Origin: Comamonas sp.
GTDB taxonomy: Bacteria; Pseudomonadota; Gammaproteobacteria; Burkholderiales; Burkholderiaceae_C
DNA: 64,000 bases
Reading direction: 5' to 3'
Assembly (NCBI GenBank): GCA_031277805.1
Contig: JAITLR010000007.1
Location: forward strand, 1-64,000
Positions 1 through 8,687 of the stretch are shown one piece after another. A program made the translations under genes and the position numbers. Position 1 is the stretch's first letter. The number at the start of each line of letters is the position of its first letter. A model generated the notes under the pieces. That model made no database searches, was not told where the DNA came from, and was given only the letters and a program-made list of their open reading frames with translations.

Positions 1-195
1 CAACTGGGCATGGACCCGGCCAAGGTCAACCCCAACGGCTCGGGCATCTCGCTGGGCCACCCCGTGGGTGCCACGGGCGCCATCATCACCACCAAGGCCA
101 TTGCCGAGCTGCAGCGCACCGGCGGCCGCTATGCGCTGGTGACCATGTGCATCGGTGGCGGCCAGGGCATTGCGGCGATTTTTGAGCGCGTGTAA
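1..195 (+). CDS. Acetyl-CoA acetyltransferase (thiolase), C-terminal end only
   Basis: This is the last 64 codons of a thiolase whose 5' part lies before the window. Thiolases condense or cleave acyl-CoA and 3-ketoacyl-CoA in the cytoplasm, serving beta-oxidation, acetoacetyl-CoA formation or aromatic catabolism. The fragment carries both C-terminal family signatures: [10 protein letters not shown] with the catalytic histidine, and CIGGGQG with the active-site cysteine. It ends in FERV and a TAA. Which thiolase subfamily it belongs to cannot be told from this piece. A strong terminator follows 25 bases downstream, so this gene closes its transcription unit. Confidence 0.93.
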   Translation, partial: QLGMDPAKVNPNGSGISLGHPVGATGAIITTKAIAELQRTGGRYALVTMCIGGGQGIAAIFERV

Positions 196-220
196 GCCGC
201 TTTGAATCCACGAAGAAAAA

Positions 221-252
221 GGCCTGCCGGAGTGATCTGGCAGGCCTTTTTT
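221..252 (+). terminator. Rho-independent terminator after the thiolase gene
   Basis: A perfect 8-bp stem GGCCTGCC/GGCAGGCC with a 10-base loop is followed directly by six T on the plus strand. It sits 25 bases after the thiolase stop codon. Confidence 0.9.
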
Positions 253-345
253 GATAGCTGTTTGCGCTTGATGAGCCATGTTTTGAATATCAAAGAATAT
301 TGAAATTCATGTGTAGCCAGCGCTAGCAGCTGCTTCATTCATAGC
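249..345. repeat. REP-like extragenic element with inverted ends
   Basis: Two imperfectly complementary ends face each other: GATAGCTGTTTGCGCTTG at 253-270 and TAGCCAGCGCTAGCAGCTGC at 315-334. The core TTTTGATAGCT-N3-TGCGCTTG (249-270) recurs on the opposite strand inside purL at 41,975-41,996, in variant form at 47,430-47,451, and in degenerate form inside the DUF5682 gene at 61,305-61,326. I take it as a dispersed palindromic repeat typical of the genus. No gene is visible between the thiolase terminator and the porin. Confidence 0.55.
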
Positions 346-359
346 ATCAGAACGGGGCT

Positions 360-1607
360 TCAGAAACTGTGTCGCACACCTACCATCAGCGCATGCACAT
401 TCTTGCCGGCCGCAACAGGGCTGGCATACATGGGGCTCAGCGCCATATTGGCACCGTCATTGGTGACATAAGCACCTTGCAGATAAGCCCAGGTACGCTT
501 GGACAGCAGGTATTCCGCACCAAGGACGAACTGGGTTGCCTTGTGCCCTGCGTTCTTGTTGTCCTTGACATGGTAGTAAGCCGTGCTCAGGTTCAGGTAA
601 GGCACGGGGCGCCAGCCCAGGCCGAAATTCCACATATCAAGGCTGTCAGAGCCCCCAGGCATGACGACATGGCTGGGGTTGCGCGCGGCATAGTACTGGC
701 CGCTGATGGTGTAGGGGCCACGGCTGTATTGCGCGCCCAGTGAGTACAGACGGTTGGTGTTGGCAGTGGTGCTGAAGCCTGCTGCACGCGCAGCGGCCGC
801 GCCTGCATCCGCATTGCCCAGCGCCGCACCATAGATGGCCGCAGCGTTGGCCTGGTTGTTGCCATAGCCGTTGTAGTAGAGCGCAGAGAGCTTGAGGTCG
901 CCGTTCTGATAGAGAGCCGTCACCGATTGTTGAGAGTTGGCCTTGCCGCCGCCTTCACCAAAAGCATAGGCAAAATCCATTTTCAGCCCGTTCCAGTTGG
1001 GGGTGGTGTAGACAATGGCGTTGTCGTTGTAGATCGTGCCGAAGGCGACGTTGGAGTTATTGCCGATCCAGGCCTTGCTGGCAGTGTTCATGCCCACCAG
1101 CGCCGTCAGTGCCGAGCCAAAGTAGCGTAGACCTCGTGCATCGGTGTACTGCATGGCATAAGCGGCAGGTGAGAACTGGCGGCCCAGCTTGATCTCACCA
1201 AAGCTGCCGGAAAGGCCGACGACGGAAAGCTGGTTGAAGAAGGATGTGCCGCTGCTGGAGTTGGCCCCGCCCGTGCTGCCATTGGTTGCGTTGAGATTGC
1301 CTTGAAGGTGGAAGTTGGCACGCAGGCCACCGCCCAGATCTTCCGTCCCCCGTATGCCCCAGTGACTTGCGCCCAGGCCGCCATCCTTGGCTTTGACGGA
1401 CGAGCCTTGGTGCGCGGTAGTGGGTAGATAGCCGGTGCCCGCGCTGTAGTTGGACATGCTGAGCACGCCGGAATCCAGCGTGCCGTAAAGCGTCACGCTG
1501 CTTTGTGCCTGTGCAGGTACGGCGATGAAAAGAGCGGCTGATGCAGCGGCAATGCCGCAAAGAGGCAGGCGCGTGGTGCCGTGCGAAGGAACGGGGCGAA
1601 CAGGCAT
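360..1607 (-). CDS. General porin of the betaproteobacterial OmpC-like (Porin_4) family
   Basis: This outer-membrane trimeric porin of 415 residues allows passive entry of small hydrophilic solutes. The chosen ATG at 1605-1607 has GGAGA nine bases upstream and is followed by a signal peptide ending AVPAQA before QSSVTLYGTLDSG, the classic mature start of Porin_4 proteins. Family motifs include GIRGTEDLGGGLRA near residue 85, GEIKLGRQFSPAAY, and a terminal beta strand ending in RHSF with the C-terminal phenylalanine needed for barrel assembly. A frame extends 38 codons further upstream but would hide the signal peptide, so I reject that start. Substrate preference cannot be read from the sequence; the gene may serve the catabolic genes nearby. 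Confidence 0.92.
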   Translation of the reverse strand: MPVRPVPSHGTTRLPLCGIAAASAALFIAVPAQAQSSVTLYGTLDSGVLSMSNYSAGTGYLPTTAHQGSSVKAKDGGLGASHWGIRGTEDLGGGLRANFHLQGNLNATNGSTGGANSSSGTSFFNQLSVVGLSGSFGEIKLGRQFSPAAYAMQYTDARGLRYFGSALTALVGMNTASKAWIGNNSNVAFGTIYNDNAIVYTTPNWNGLKMDFAYAFGEGGGKANSQQSVTALYQNGDLKLSALYYNGYGNNQANAAAIYGAALGNADAGAAAARAAGFSTTANTNRLYSLGAQYSRGPYTISGQYYAARNPSHVVMPGGSDSLDMWNFGLGWRPVPYLNLSTAYYHVKDNKNAGHKATQFVLGAEYLLSKRTWAYLQGAYVTNDGANMALSPMYASPVAAGKNVHALMVGVRHSF

Positions 1608-1821
1608 GGTTGAGTCTCCGGTAGTTATGTTTTGCATGCAGCCATGGCGCTGCATGACAGGCAGTCTCCCGATTGGGGCGCTTGCGGTTTTTCTTTTCGC
1701 GCCATTAAATTCACAAGCCATGCCAGCTAGGGAATGTCTGTAGATGGATATATGCCGTACGCCTGTGCCTCATAAGCGGCAGGTGCTATTTATTGAATAG
1801 CGTGCGGTGTCATTTCAAAAC

Positions 1822-1843
1822 AAAAAAGCCCCTGTGAAGGGGC
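1822..1843 (-). terminator. Rho-independent terminator downstream of the BKACE gene
   Basis: On the minus strand a GCCCC/GGGGC stem with a six-base loop runs into six T. It lies about 140 bases beyond the end of the gene at 1986-3044 and ahead of the porin promoter region. Confidence 0.75.
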
Positions 1844-1850
1844 ATGGAGA

Positions 1851-1935
1851 AGAGGGTGTCAGCAGACACCCTCTGGCGCATCATTTTGCGTATGAGCGCA
1901 TCTTGAGGGCCTAAGAACGTGAACACGTTCTTAGG
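1851..1935. repeat. Two perfect hairpin-forming palindromes in the BKACE/porin spacer
   Basis: The first has 10-bp arms, AGAGGGTGTC (1851-1860) and GACACCCTCT (1865-1874), around a four-base loop. The second has 12-bp arms, CCTAAGAACGTG (1910-1921) and CACGTTCTTAGG (1924-1935), separated by only two bases. Neither has a T-run, so they are not simple terminators. They could be an RNA-stabilising 3' end for the upstream gene, a processing site, or a protein-binding palindrome. Confidence 0.6.
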
Positions 1936-1985
1936 CAGTTCTCATCCGCAGCAGTCGTTCCGGCGACGGACAGGCTTGAACTCAT

Positions 1986-3044
1986 TTATGCCGCCTTGCG
2001 CAGATAACCTTGCTGGCCGCCGTTGCGGTTGGGGGCGAAACCGTTCTTCTCCAGCGTTTCTTCCACGCTGTCATAGAACACGCCGATCTGGCAGATTTCG
2101 CGCGCTTGCTGGGGTGTGGCGATGGGGCGGCTGCATTCCTTGGCAATGCGGACCAGCTGTTCGATCTGTTCGACCGTCCCCATTTTTTTCGTGCGGGTCT
2201 GGTTCCACAGATTGTCTTCAGTGCCGCAACGCACATGCAGACCCATGGCAATGCCCATGAGGTTGATGGGCAGCACGTTCAGCACCGAGGCCTCCACGGT
2301 CAGCACTGCGCCATCGGGTACGGCGCGCACAAAATTGGCCAGGCTGTAGATGCTGGGTTGATCCATGCCACCCCCAATTGCGACCCAGTTCAGCACCAAT
2401 GGGCCTTTGTAGATACCACGGCGCAGAAGGCGCTCGACAGACTCGAAGCTATTGATGTTGTAGCACTGGAAGGCACTTTGAATGCCGGCCGCACTCAGCC
2501 GGCGGATATGTTCCTCGGCCCAGCCGGGCTGGGCTGGCACTGTCATTTCCTTGTAGGCGTTGAAGACGGCTGGGTCATCCATCGAGGTGCCTGCATAGTC
2601 GCGCGCATCGAACTGCTCAAGAATGTTCATCTGCGAGGTGTTGATGGTCACTGTGACCTGGTCGGGCTTGGGGTCCAGCTCGGCCAGCATGTGACGTGTG
2701 TCATCGCTCAACCATTTGGCAGCGGCACCATCGGTCTCGGGCGCAAAACTGATGGAGCCTCCCACCTGAATGATCATCTCGGGTACACGGGCGCGCACTC
2801 CGGCAATCAGCTCGTTGAACTTGGACAGGCGTTTGCTGCCGCGACCGTCCAGCTCGCGCACATGCAGGTGCAGTACCTGGGCGCCAGCGTTATAGCAGTC
2901 CACGGCTTTTTGAATCTGTTCCTCCATGGTCACGGGAATTTCGCCAGGGAAATCACCCGGCATCCACGAAGGTGCGTAGGGGGCGGCGGTGATGATCAGG
3001 GGTTGCTGGTTTTCTGCAACCAGATGGCCGTCGAGGAAGTTCAT
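1986..3044 (-). CDS. Beta-keto acid cleavage enzyme (BKACE, formerly DUF849) family protein
   Basis: The 352-residue protein belongs to the family of 3-keto-5-aminohexanoate cleavage enzyme: Zn-dependent TIM barrels that condense a beta-keto acid with acetyl-CoA and release acetoacetate plus a new CoA thioester. It has the N-terminal LIITAAPYAP motif, the metal-ligand HLHVR motif near residue 50, QVGGSI, and the later NWVAIGGGM and VEASV segments. The ATG at 3042-3044 starts MNFLDGHL, as expected for the family, with AAGG ten bases upstream; a longer frame adds 54 residues unlike the family. It diverges from an AraC-type regulator 126 bases away, which probably controls it. The natural substrate is unknown; carnitine-, lysine- or dehydrocarnitine-related beta-keto acids are known for relatives. 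Confidence 0.88.
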   Translation of the reverse strand: MNFLDGHLVAENQQPLIITAAPYAPSWMPGDFPGEIPVTMEEQIQKAVDCYNAGAQVLHLHVRELDGRGSKRLSKFNELIAGVRARVPEMIIQVGGSISFAPETDGAAAKWLSDDTRHMLAELDPKPDQVTVTINTSQMNILEQFDARDYAGTSMDDPAVFNAYKEMTVPAQPGWAEEHIRRLSAAGIQSAFQCYNINSFESVERLLRRGIYKGPLVLNWVAIGGGMDQPSIYSLANFVRAVPDGAVLTVEASVLNVLPINLMGIAMGLHVRCGTEDNLWNQTRTKKMGTVEQIEQLVRIAKECSRPIATPQQAREICQIGVFYDSVEETLEKNGFAPNRNGGQQGYLRKAA

Positions 3045-3170
3045 GGAGGACCTTTCTATGTGCTGCGCTGAGTACGGGTTCAGGCCTTGCAATGTAGAAG
3101 TCCGCTGATTCTGGGGTTTGACGATCTGAGACAGTGATTTATCATTTTGGGACATTTCGGGAAAACCTCT

Positions 3171-4148
3171 ATGACCGCTTTGATGCGCAGCGCCAGCCTG
3201 GCGCATTACGCCGATCTGGCCATCAGCGTGGGCCTGCAGCCGCTGGAAATGCTGGCTGCAGTGGGCCTGCCGCGTTCCTGTTTTGAGAATACGGAGCTGC
3301 GCATTCCTGCCGCGTCTGTCATGCGGCTGATGGAAATGTCGGCAGAGTTATCGGGCGAGCAGGCGTTTGGTCTGCGGCTGTCGGTAACGCGGCGATTGTC
3401 TTCGTTTGGTGTGGTGGGCATGCTGGCCCGCGATGAGCCCACACTGCGTCAGGCACTTGATACCCTCAATAGCTATCTGTACCTGCACAACGAAAGCCTG
3501 AGCACGCATATCCATGAGTCGGCAGGCGTGGCGGTGATCGAGCAGGTGTTCCTGCCATCGGTGGGGGCAGGGCGGCAGTCGGTGGAGCTTACGCTGGGAG
3601 CGCTCTACCACACGCTGTGCCTTGCGCTGGGGCCGGATTGGAAGCCGCGAAGTGTGAGCTTTGTGCATCCGCCCCCGGCCAACCTGGCTTGGCATCGCAG
3701 CATTCTGGGCGGCAATCTGCTGTTCTCGCAGGACTACAGCGGCATCGCATTGTCCAGCGCCGATATGGATGCCCCCCTTCTTGCCGCGGACCCTGTGATG
3801 CGTCAGCAGATGCGTGCGCTGGTTCGCGAAGACTTGGCGGGCAGGATGGGCACTTGTGGCGAGGTGGAACAGCTGATCACCGCGTTGCTGCCCACGGGGC
3901 GCTGCAGTGCAGACCAGGTGGCTTTGCATTTTGGCGTGGATCGCCGTACCGTGCACCGCAGACTTGCCGCAGAAGGCTCCAGTTTTGCGAGGCTGCTGGA
4001 TGCCATACGCCGTGAGCATGCACAGCGCCTGATGGCCTATGGCGATCGCAAACTTTCCGATATTGCGCCGCTGCTGGGCTTCTCCAGCCTCAGCGCATTC
4101 TCACGTTGGCGGCACGGGCAGAAGGCTGCTTCAGATAACCAGGAATAG
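3171..4148 (+). CDS. AraC-family transcriptional regulator (arabinose-binding-like N domain)
   Basis: This 325-residue cytoplasmic DNA-binding regulator has an N-terminal Arabinose_bd-type sensor domain (about residues 10-200) followed by a C-terminal pair of helix-turn-helix motifs. The second motif contains the family signature LSDIAPLLGFSSLSAFSRWRHG. The start at ATG 3171 is preferred over an ATG eight codons upstream because GGGAAA precedes it and MTALMRSASLAHY resembles family N-termini. The OruR/AraC subgroup usually activates a neighbouring catabolic gene in response to its substrate. The divergent BKACE gene is the evident candidate target, and the 126-bp intergenic region would hold the operators. 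Confidence 0.87.
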   Translation: MTALMRSASLAHYADLAISVGLQPLEMLAAVGLPRSCFENTELRIPAASVMRLMEMSAELSGEQAFGLRLSVTRRLSSFGVVGMLARDEPTLRQALDTLNSYLYLHNESLSTHIHESAGVAVIEQVFLPSVGAGRQSVELTLGALYHTLCLALGPDWKPRSVSFVHPPPANLAWHRSILGGNLLFSQDYSGIALSSADMDAPLLAADPVMRQQMRALVREDLAGRMGTCGEVEQLITALLPTGRCSADQVALHFGVDRRTVHRRLAAEGSSFARLLDAIRREHAQRLMAYGDRKLSDIAPLLGFSSLSAFSRWRHGQKAASDNQE

Positions 4149-4269
4149 CTTTTCAGAAGACCATTCAGGAGAGCGTCCGACTGCTGCCGGCTTTTGCTTC
4201 ATGGCCGGTAGGCGAAGGACACGACTCCTGAACTTTGCCATCTTGAAAGGAAATGCCGAGCGCCGCCAC

Positions 4270-5442
4270 TCAGAGGGATGGAGCCTGGTTCCCATCAGTC
4301 AAAGCCACCTGCCAGGCGTCATAGCCATAGACCCAATCGGCATTGCCACCGGCACGCAGCCAGTTGTTGCCCCGTGAGCCGATCTGGATCTCGCTGGTGC
4401 GCTGCTTGCGCATGGCTTCATAGTTCTGCAGAGCCTGCGGCACTTCGGCAGCGCCTTGGGCGGCGTCGAGATTGCGGGCCAGCACCACGGCATCTTCGAT
4501 GGCCATGCCGGCGCCCTGGGCCATGAAGGGCATCATGGGGTGGCTGGCATCCCCAAGCAGCGAGACCCGGCCATGCGACCACTGCGGCAGCGGGTCGCGC
4601 TCATACAAGGCCGTCTTGAGCACGCTGTCGCATGCATCCAGCAAGGCCCGTGCATGGGGATGGAAGCCGGCGTAGAAACCGCGCAGCTCGGTCACGCTGC
4701 CTTCCGTGGTCCAGGACTCCTCATGCCAGGACTCCTGCGCCGTGGTGGCAAAGATGAAGGTGTCGCGGCCCTGGTTGAGCGGAAAGGTCACGATCTGGCT
4801 GTCCGATGTCGGACCCCACCACTTGGTGAAGGCTCCGATATCGGGAACATGGCGCACGCGCTCGGTGGGCACCACGGTGCGGAATGCCACCACACCGGTA
4901 AAGCGTGGGCTCTCGGCGCCGAACAGGGCTGTGCGCACCACCGAGTGGATGCCGTCCGAGCCGATCAGTGCGTCCAGCCCGTCCACCCGCGTGCCGTCGG
5001 CAAATTCCACGGAAACGCCGGTATCGGTTTGCGCAATCCGGTTCACACGCCTGGCGAACTGTACCTGTCCGGAGGGAAAGGCATCGGCCAGCGTCGCCAG
5101 CAAATCCGCGCGGTGAATGGTGAGCTGCGGCGCACCGTATTGGCGCTCGGCCTCGTTGCCCATGGTCAGGCGCGAGGTTTCCTCGCCACTGTCCCAGGTG
5201 CGGCTGATGCGGTGCGTGGGCCGGGCCGCCGATGCGCGCACCGCCGCGGCAATGCCTTCACCCAGGCCATCCAGCGCGCGCACGGCGTTGGGCGTCAGAT
5301 TGATGTCGGCCCCCACGCGCAGATATTGCTTGCTTTGCTCGAACACCGTCACTTCGTGTCCGCTGCCGTGCAGTGCATTGGCTGCGGCCAGGCCGCCAAT
5401 GCCGCCTCCCACAATGCCGATCTTCAGTCCTGTCTTGGCCAT
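4270..5442 (-). CDS. FAD-dependent aromatic-ring monooxygenase (salicylate hydroxylase-like)
   Basis: A 390-residue single-component flavoprotein hydroxylase of group A, using NAD(P)H and oxygen to hydroxylate an aromatic acid. Three family motifs are visible: the Rossmann GxGxxG in GIVGGGIGGLAAANAL near residue 8, the DG motif around ALIGSDGIHSVVR near residue 155, and the GD motif LLGDASHPMMPFMAQGAG near residue 285. The start at 5440-5442 has a clear AAGGAGC site; the frame runs 90 codons further upstream without support. Relatives include salicylate 1-monooxygenase and 6-hydroxynicotinate 3-monooxygenase, and the substrate cannot be chosen between them. A divergently transcribed AraC regulator 145 bases away probably controls it. 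Confidence 0.9.
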   Translation of the reverse strand: MAKTGLKIGIVGGGIGGLAAANALHGSGHEVTVFEQSKQYLRVGADINLTPNAVRALDGLGEGIAAAVRASAARPTHRISRTWDSGEETSRLTMGNEAERQYGAPQLTIHRADLLATLADAFPSGQVQFARRVNRIAQTDTGVSVEFADGTRVDGLDALIGSDGIHSVVRTALFGAESPRFTGVVAFRTVVPTERVRHVPDIGAFTKWWGPTSDSQIVTFPLNQGRDTFIFATTAQESWHEESWTTEGSVTELRGFYAGFHPHARALLDACDSVLKTALYERDPLPQWSHGRVSLLGDASHPMMPFMAQGAGMAIEDAVVLARNLDAAQGAAEVPQALQNYEAMRKQRTSEIQIGSRGNNWLRAGGNADWVYGYDAWQVALTDGNQAPSL

Positions 5443-5587
5443 GTTTGCTCCTTGATATATGGGTATGGATTTCTCGGGCCGGCCCGAGCTGGCCACCTGA
5501 TCCCGATGCCAGCCAGTTTCGGCAAGACAGTCGGCAGCGTGAAGCGCAGCACATCCATAAAATGGCACAAATCGTCCCAAACCCTCC

Positions 5588-6559
5588 ATGAAGCAAAGCA
5601 GCGACCATTTAAGCGATGTGCTGGCCATCTGCCGGGCTGAACGCGCGGTGACGGCCAGCTTTTTCTTGCGCGCGCCCTGGGCGCTCGTATCCGAAGGCGT
5701 GCCCGGCACCATGATCCGCGTCGGCCAGGGTCAGCCGTACTGGCTGCAGGTACAGGGTCTGGCGCCAGTCCAGGTCATGCCCGGCGACCTGGTGGTTCTG
5801 CCCCTGGGCCACCCCCATGTGATGGCGTCGGACCTGGCACTGGCCCCCGTTCCGTTCGCCCACATGATCGAGCGCTTTGCCCAGGGGGCCAAGGACGAGA
5901 ATCCGTTGACCTTCGAGTACGGCGGCAGCGGGTCTGCGACCCGCATCGATTCGGTGCTGCTGTGGATATCGGCCCACTGCCGTCACACCATCCTGAACCT
6001 GCTGCCGCCGCTGCTGCACATACCAGCGGCACAGGCCGCGCCACCAGCCATGCTGGGCAGCACGCTGCAGGCGCTGATAGAAGACTCGCTGGCGCGGCGT
6101 GCGGGCTGGCGCCTGGCGGCGGCTCGCCTGGGCGAACTGGCCTTGATTCATGTGCTGAGCAACCATTTCGCTGCTCAGCAGGAGCGGGGGCGAGGCTGGG
6201 TGCGCGGGCTGGCCGATGCCCAGATTGCCCGGGCCATGGCCGCCATCCATGGCCGCCCCAGCCATGACTGGACCTTGCAGACCCTGGCCAGGGAGGCGGC
6301 CATGTCGCGCTCGCGGTTTGCCGAGAAATTCAAGACCCTGGTGGGCGACTCGCCCATGGCCTATCTGCTGCAGCAGCGCATGGCCCATGCCGCCCAGCAA
6401 CTGGAGTCGGGCCTGCCGCTGGTGCAGATCGCCGAGGATTGCGGCTACGAGTCCGAGCGGGTATTCGCGCGTGCCTTCAAGCGCTGGTGCGGCCTGCCGC
6501 CGCGCGCATATCAACGCAACGCCCAGGCGCTCAAAAAGGAATTTGCCGCGTTGAAATGA
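5588..6559 (+). CDS. AraC-family regulator with N-terminal cupin (cupin_6)
   Basis: The 323-residue protein starts with a cupin-like ligand domain (roughly residues 5-190, including MPGDLVVLPLGHPHVM) and ends with a tandem AraC helix-turn-helix region (roughly 215-315). That region contains LAREAAMSRSRFAEKF and the second-helix signature IAEDCGYESERVFARAFKRW. This architecture is common beside oxidoreductase genes, where it acts as an autoregulated activator or repressor responding to small molecules. It diverges from the FAD monooxygenase and is convergent with the methionine synthase gene, whose stop codon lies only 25 bases away. Confidence 0.88.
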   Translation: MKQSSDHLSDVLAICRAERAVTASFFLRAPWALVSEGVPGTMIRVGQGQPYWLQVQGLAPVQVMPGDLVVLPLGHPHVMASDLALAPVPFAHMIERFAQGAKDENPLTFEYGGSGSATRIDSVLLWISAHCRHTILNLLPPLLHIPAAQAAPPAMLGSTLQALIEDSLARRAGWRLAAARLGELALIHVLSNHFAAQQERGRGWVRGLADAQIARAMAAIHGRPSHDWTLQTLAREAAMSRSRFAEKFKTLVGDSPMAYLLQQRMAHAAQQLESGLPLVQIAEDCGYESERVFARAFKRWCGLPPRAYQRNAQALKKEFAALK

Positions 6560-6584
6560 AGCCCTTCGGCCACCTGAGTTTGCG

Positions 6585-7610
6585 TCATGTCGTGGTGAGC
6601 CGCTCCTTTGCCAGCCTCGTGCCTTCTGCCAGTGCTTCCAGCTTGCGCCACGCCACGTCCCGCGTCATCGGCGCCAGGCCGCAATTCGTACATGGAAACA
6701 GTCTCTCCTTCGGTACAAATTCCAGAGCCCGGCTGATGGTGTCAGCGACCTCTTCAGGCGTCTCGACCACATCGCTGGCCACATCGATCACACCGACCAG
6801 TACGTCCTTGCCGGCCAACAGCCTCATCAGGTCGGGCGGTACATGGGAGTGGATGCATTCCAGACTCACTTGGTCGATGGAGCTGCGGGCCAATGCCGGG
6901 AACACTGTCTCATATTGACGCCATTCGTCGCCCAGCGTGCTCTTCCAGTCGGTATTGGCCTTGATGCCGTAGCCGTAGCAGATATGCACCGCTGTCGTGC
7001 AAGTCAGGCCTTGCGCTGCGCGCTCGAGTGCCTGCACGCCCCAGTCGGCGGCATCCTTCATGTAGACATTGAAGGCAGGCTCGTCGAACTGGATGATGTC
7101 CACGCCATCGGCCTGAAGTGCGAGGGCTTCCTGGTTGAGCAGTTCGGCAAAGGCAAAAGCCATTTTGACCTTGTCGCCGTAGAAGCGGTCCGCGACGGTG
7201 TCGACGATGGTCATGGGGCCGGGCAGGGTGAACTTCAGTTTCTTCCTGGTATGCGCGCGTGCCAATTGCGCTTCAAAGGCATGTACGCGGCCTTTCAGGC
7301 GCAAAGCTTGGACCACCTGCGGCACCATCGCGTCATAGCGGTTGTCGCGTATGCCCATCTTCACCTTGTTGTCGAAGTCAATGCCCTCGACCTGTTCCAG
7401 AAAGCCGTGCACGAAATGCTGGCGTGATTGCTCGCCGTCACACACGATGTCCAGGCCGGCGTCTTCCTGGGCCTTGATCCAAAGCAGGGTTGCGTCGGCC
7501 TTGGCCTGCAGCAGCGCGTCGCCTTCGGCCTTCCACTGAGGCCAGAGCTTGTTGGTTTCAGCCAGCCAGGCAGGTTTGGGCAGGCTGCCGGCGATGGAGG
7601 TTTCAAACAT
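6585..7610 (-). CDS. mesD: Core MetE-type folate-independent methionine synthase MesD
   Basis: A 341-residue protein equal to the C-terminal catalytic half of cobalamin-independent methionine synthase, without the N-terminal folate-binding half. The zinc site is intact: His209 and Cys211 in AVHICYGYG, Glu251 in SLECIHSH, and Cys310 in PCTNCGLAP. The start MFETSIAGSLPKP is that of the family. Short MetE proteins adjacent to DUF1852 are known as MesD, an oxygen-requiring methionine synthase that depends on MesX and takes its methyl group from an unknown donor rather than 5-methyltetrahydrofolate. It is the last gene of a three-gene operon and lies 50 bases after mesX. The assignment to MesD rests on size plus context. 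Confidence 0.85.
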   Translation of the reverse strand: MFETSIAGSLPKPAWLAETNKLWPQWKAEGDALLQAKADATLLWIKAQEDAGLDIVCDGEQSRQHFVHGFLEQVEGIDFDNKVKMGIRDNRYDAMVPQVVQALRLKGRVHAFEAQLARAHTRKKLKFTLPGPMTIVDTVADRFYGDKVKMAFAFAELLNQEALALQADGVDIIQFDEPAFNVYMKDAADWGVQALERAAQGLTCTTAVHICYGYGIKANTDWKSTLGDEWRQYETVFPALARSSIDQVSLECIHSHVPPDLMRLLAGKDVLVGVIDVASDVVETPEEVADTISRALEFVPKERLFPCTNCGLAPMTRDVAWRKLEALAEGTRLAKERLTTT

Positions 7611-7660
7611 CTGAAGACTTCTTTCTGTTGATGACGGGCGTCGTTTGGTATTTGGGGGAG

Positions 7661-8644
7661 TTAATGAGAGAACTTGCTGGCCCATTGTTCCAGCACGCCC
7701 TTGTAGGGTTTGATGAAATGCTCCTCGGCAAACTTCCCCTGTTTCACGGCCAATTGGCTGCGCTCTTCCCGGTCATAGACAATCTGCGTCACCGAATAAT
7801 CCAGGTTCTTCAGACTCGGTTGATAGAGCTTCCCGGCCGCAGAATTGGCGTTATAGATCTCGGGGCGATAGATCTTCTGAAAGGTTTCCATGGTGCTGAT
7901 GGTGCCTATCAGTTCGAGATTCGAGTAGTCACTCAGCAAATCGCCGTGGAAGTAGAAAGCCAGCGGCGCGACGCTATTTGTAGGCATGAAAAAGCGCACC
8001 TGCAGGCCCATTTTTGCGAAGTAATGGTCTGTGGATGACCACTCATTCTGTAGATATTCGACACCCAGCACAGGGTGCCGATTCTCGGTGCGCTGATAGG
8101 TCTTGCTGGTCGAGACGCTGATGCAGATGACCGGAGGCTTGTTGAAGTGCCGCGTGTAGGTGCTGGAGTTCGCAAAATGCTGGAACAGCTTCCCATGCAG
8201 GTCGCCGAAATCGCTAGGCACGCTGAATTGCGCACGATTCACGTTGTAGTCCGGAAGCAGCACGCTGAAGTCGTAGTCACGCACGTAGGAGGAAAAATTG
8301 TTTCCCACGATACCTTCGATGCGCTTGTTTTCTCTCTTGTCGAGAAAGCTGGTTTTCAGAATCTCGATCAGTGGAAATGCATCGCTGCTGCTTTGGGTCG
8401 CAATATTCATTTCAACGGAGATGATCTCCAGCTCCACCGAGTAGCGATCTGCTGTCGGATTGTCCCAATGCGCCAGATCATTGAAACGGCGGTCAATCAT
8501 CCTCAGCGTGTTGCGCAGGTTCTGCTGTCGGCTTGTGCCTCGGGCCAGGTTGGCAAAGTTGGTAGTGATGCGTGTGCTGTCGGATGGCAGATAGTTTTCA
8601 TCGAAGCAAATGCTCTTGAGGTTGAAGCTCAGTTCGTTGTTCAT
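7661..8644 (-). CDS. mesX: MesX, DUF1852 partner protein of MesD
   Basis: This 327-residue protein matches the DUF1852 family as I remember it: start MNNELSFNLKSICFDENY, then TRITTNFANLARG, then LRNTLRMIDRRFN and HWDN. Members are encoded almost always beside a core MetE gene, and in aerobic bacteria MesX is genetically required for MesD to make methionine. Its biochemical role is not settled; supplying or oxidatively releasing a methyl group is a plausible guess. It has no signal peptide or membrane segment and should be cytoplasmic. The start at 8642-8644 is chosen from family resemblance. Its codon and base use is somewhat more AT-rich than its neighbours. Confidence 0.83.
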   Translation of the reverse strand: MNNELSFNLKSICFDENYLPSDSTRITTNFANLARGTSRQQNLRNTLRMIDRRFNDLAHWDNPTADRYSVELEIISVEMNIATQSSSDAFPLIEILKTSFLDKRENKRIEGIVGNNFSSYVRDYDFSVLLPDYNVNRAQFSVPSDFGDLHGKLFQHFANSSTYTRHFNKPPVICISVSTSKTYQRTENRHPVLGVEYLQNEWSSTDHYFAKMGLQVRFFMPTNSVAPLAFYFHGDLLSDYSNLELIGTISTMETFQKIYRPEIYNANSAAGKLYQPSLKNLDYSVTQIVYDREERSQLAVKQGKFAEEHFIKPYKGVLEQWASKFSH

Positions 8645-8687
8645 TGTGATCTGGTGAAAGATTTCGAGAGAAAAGGCGATGCCTGCT

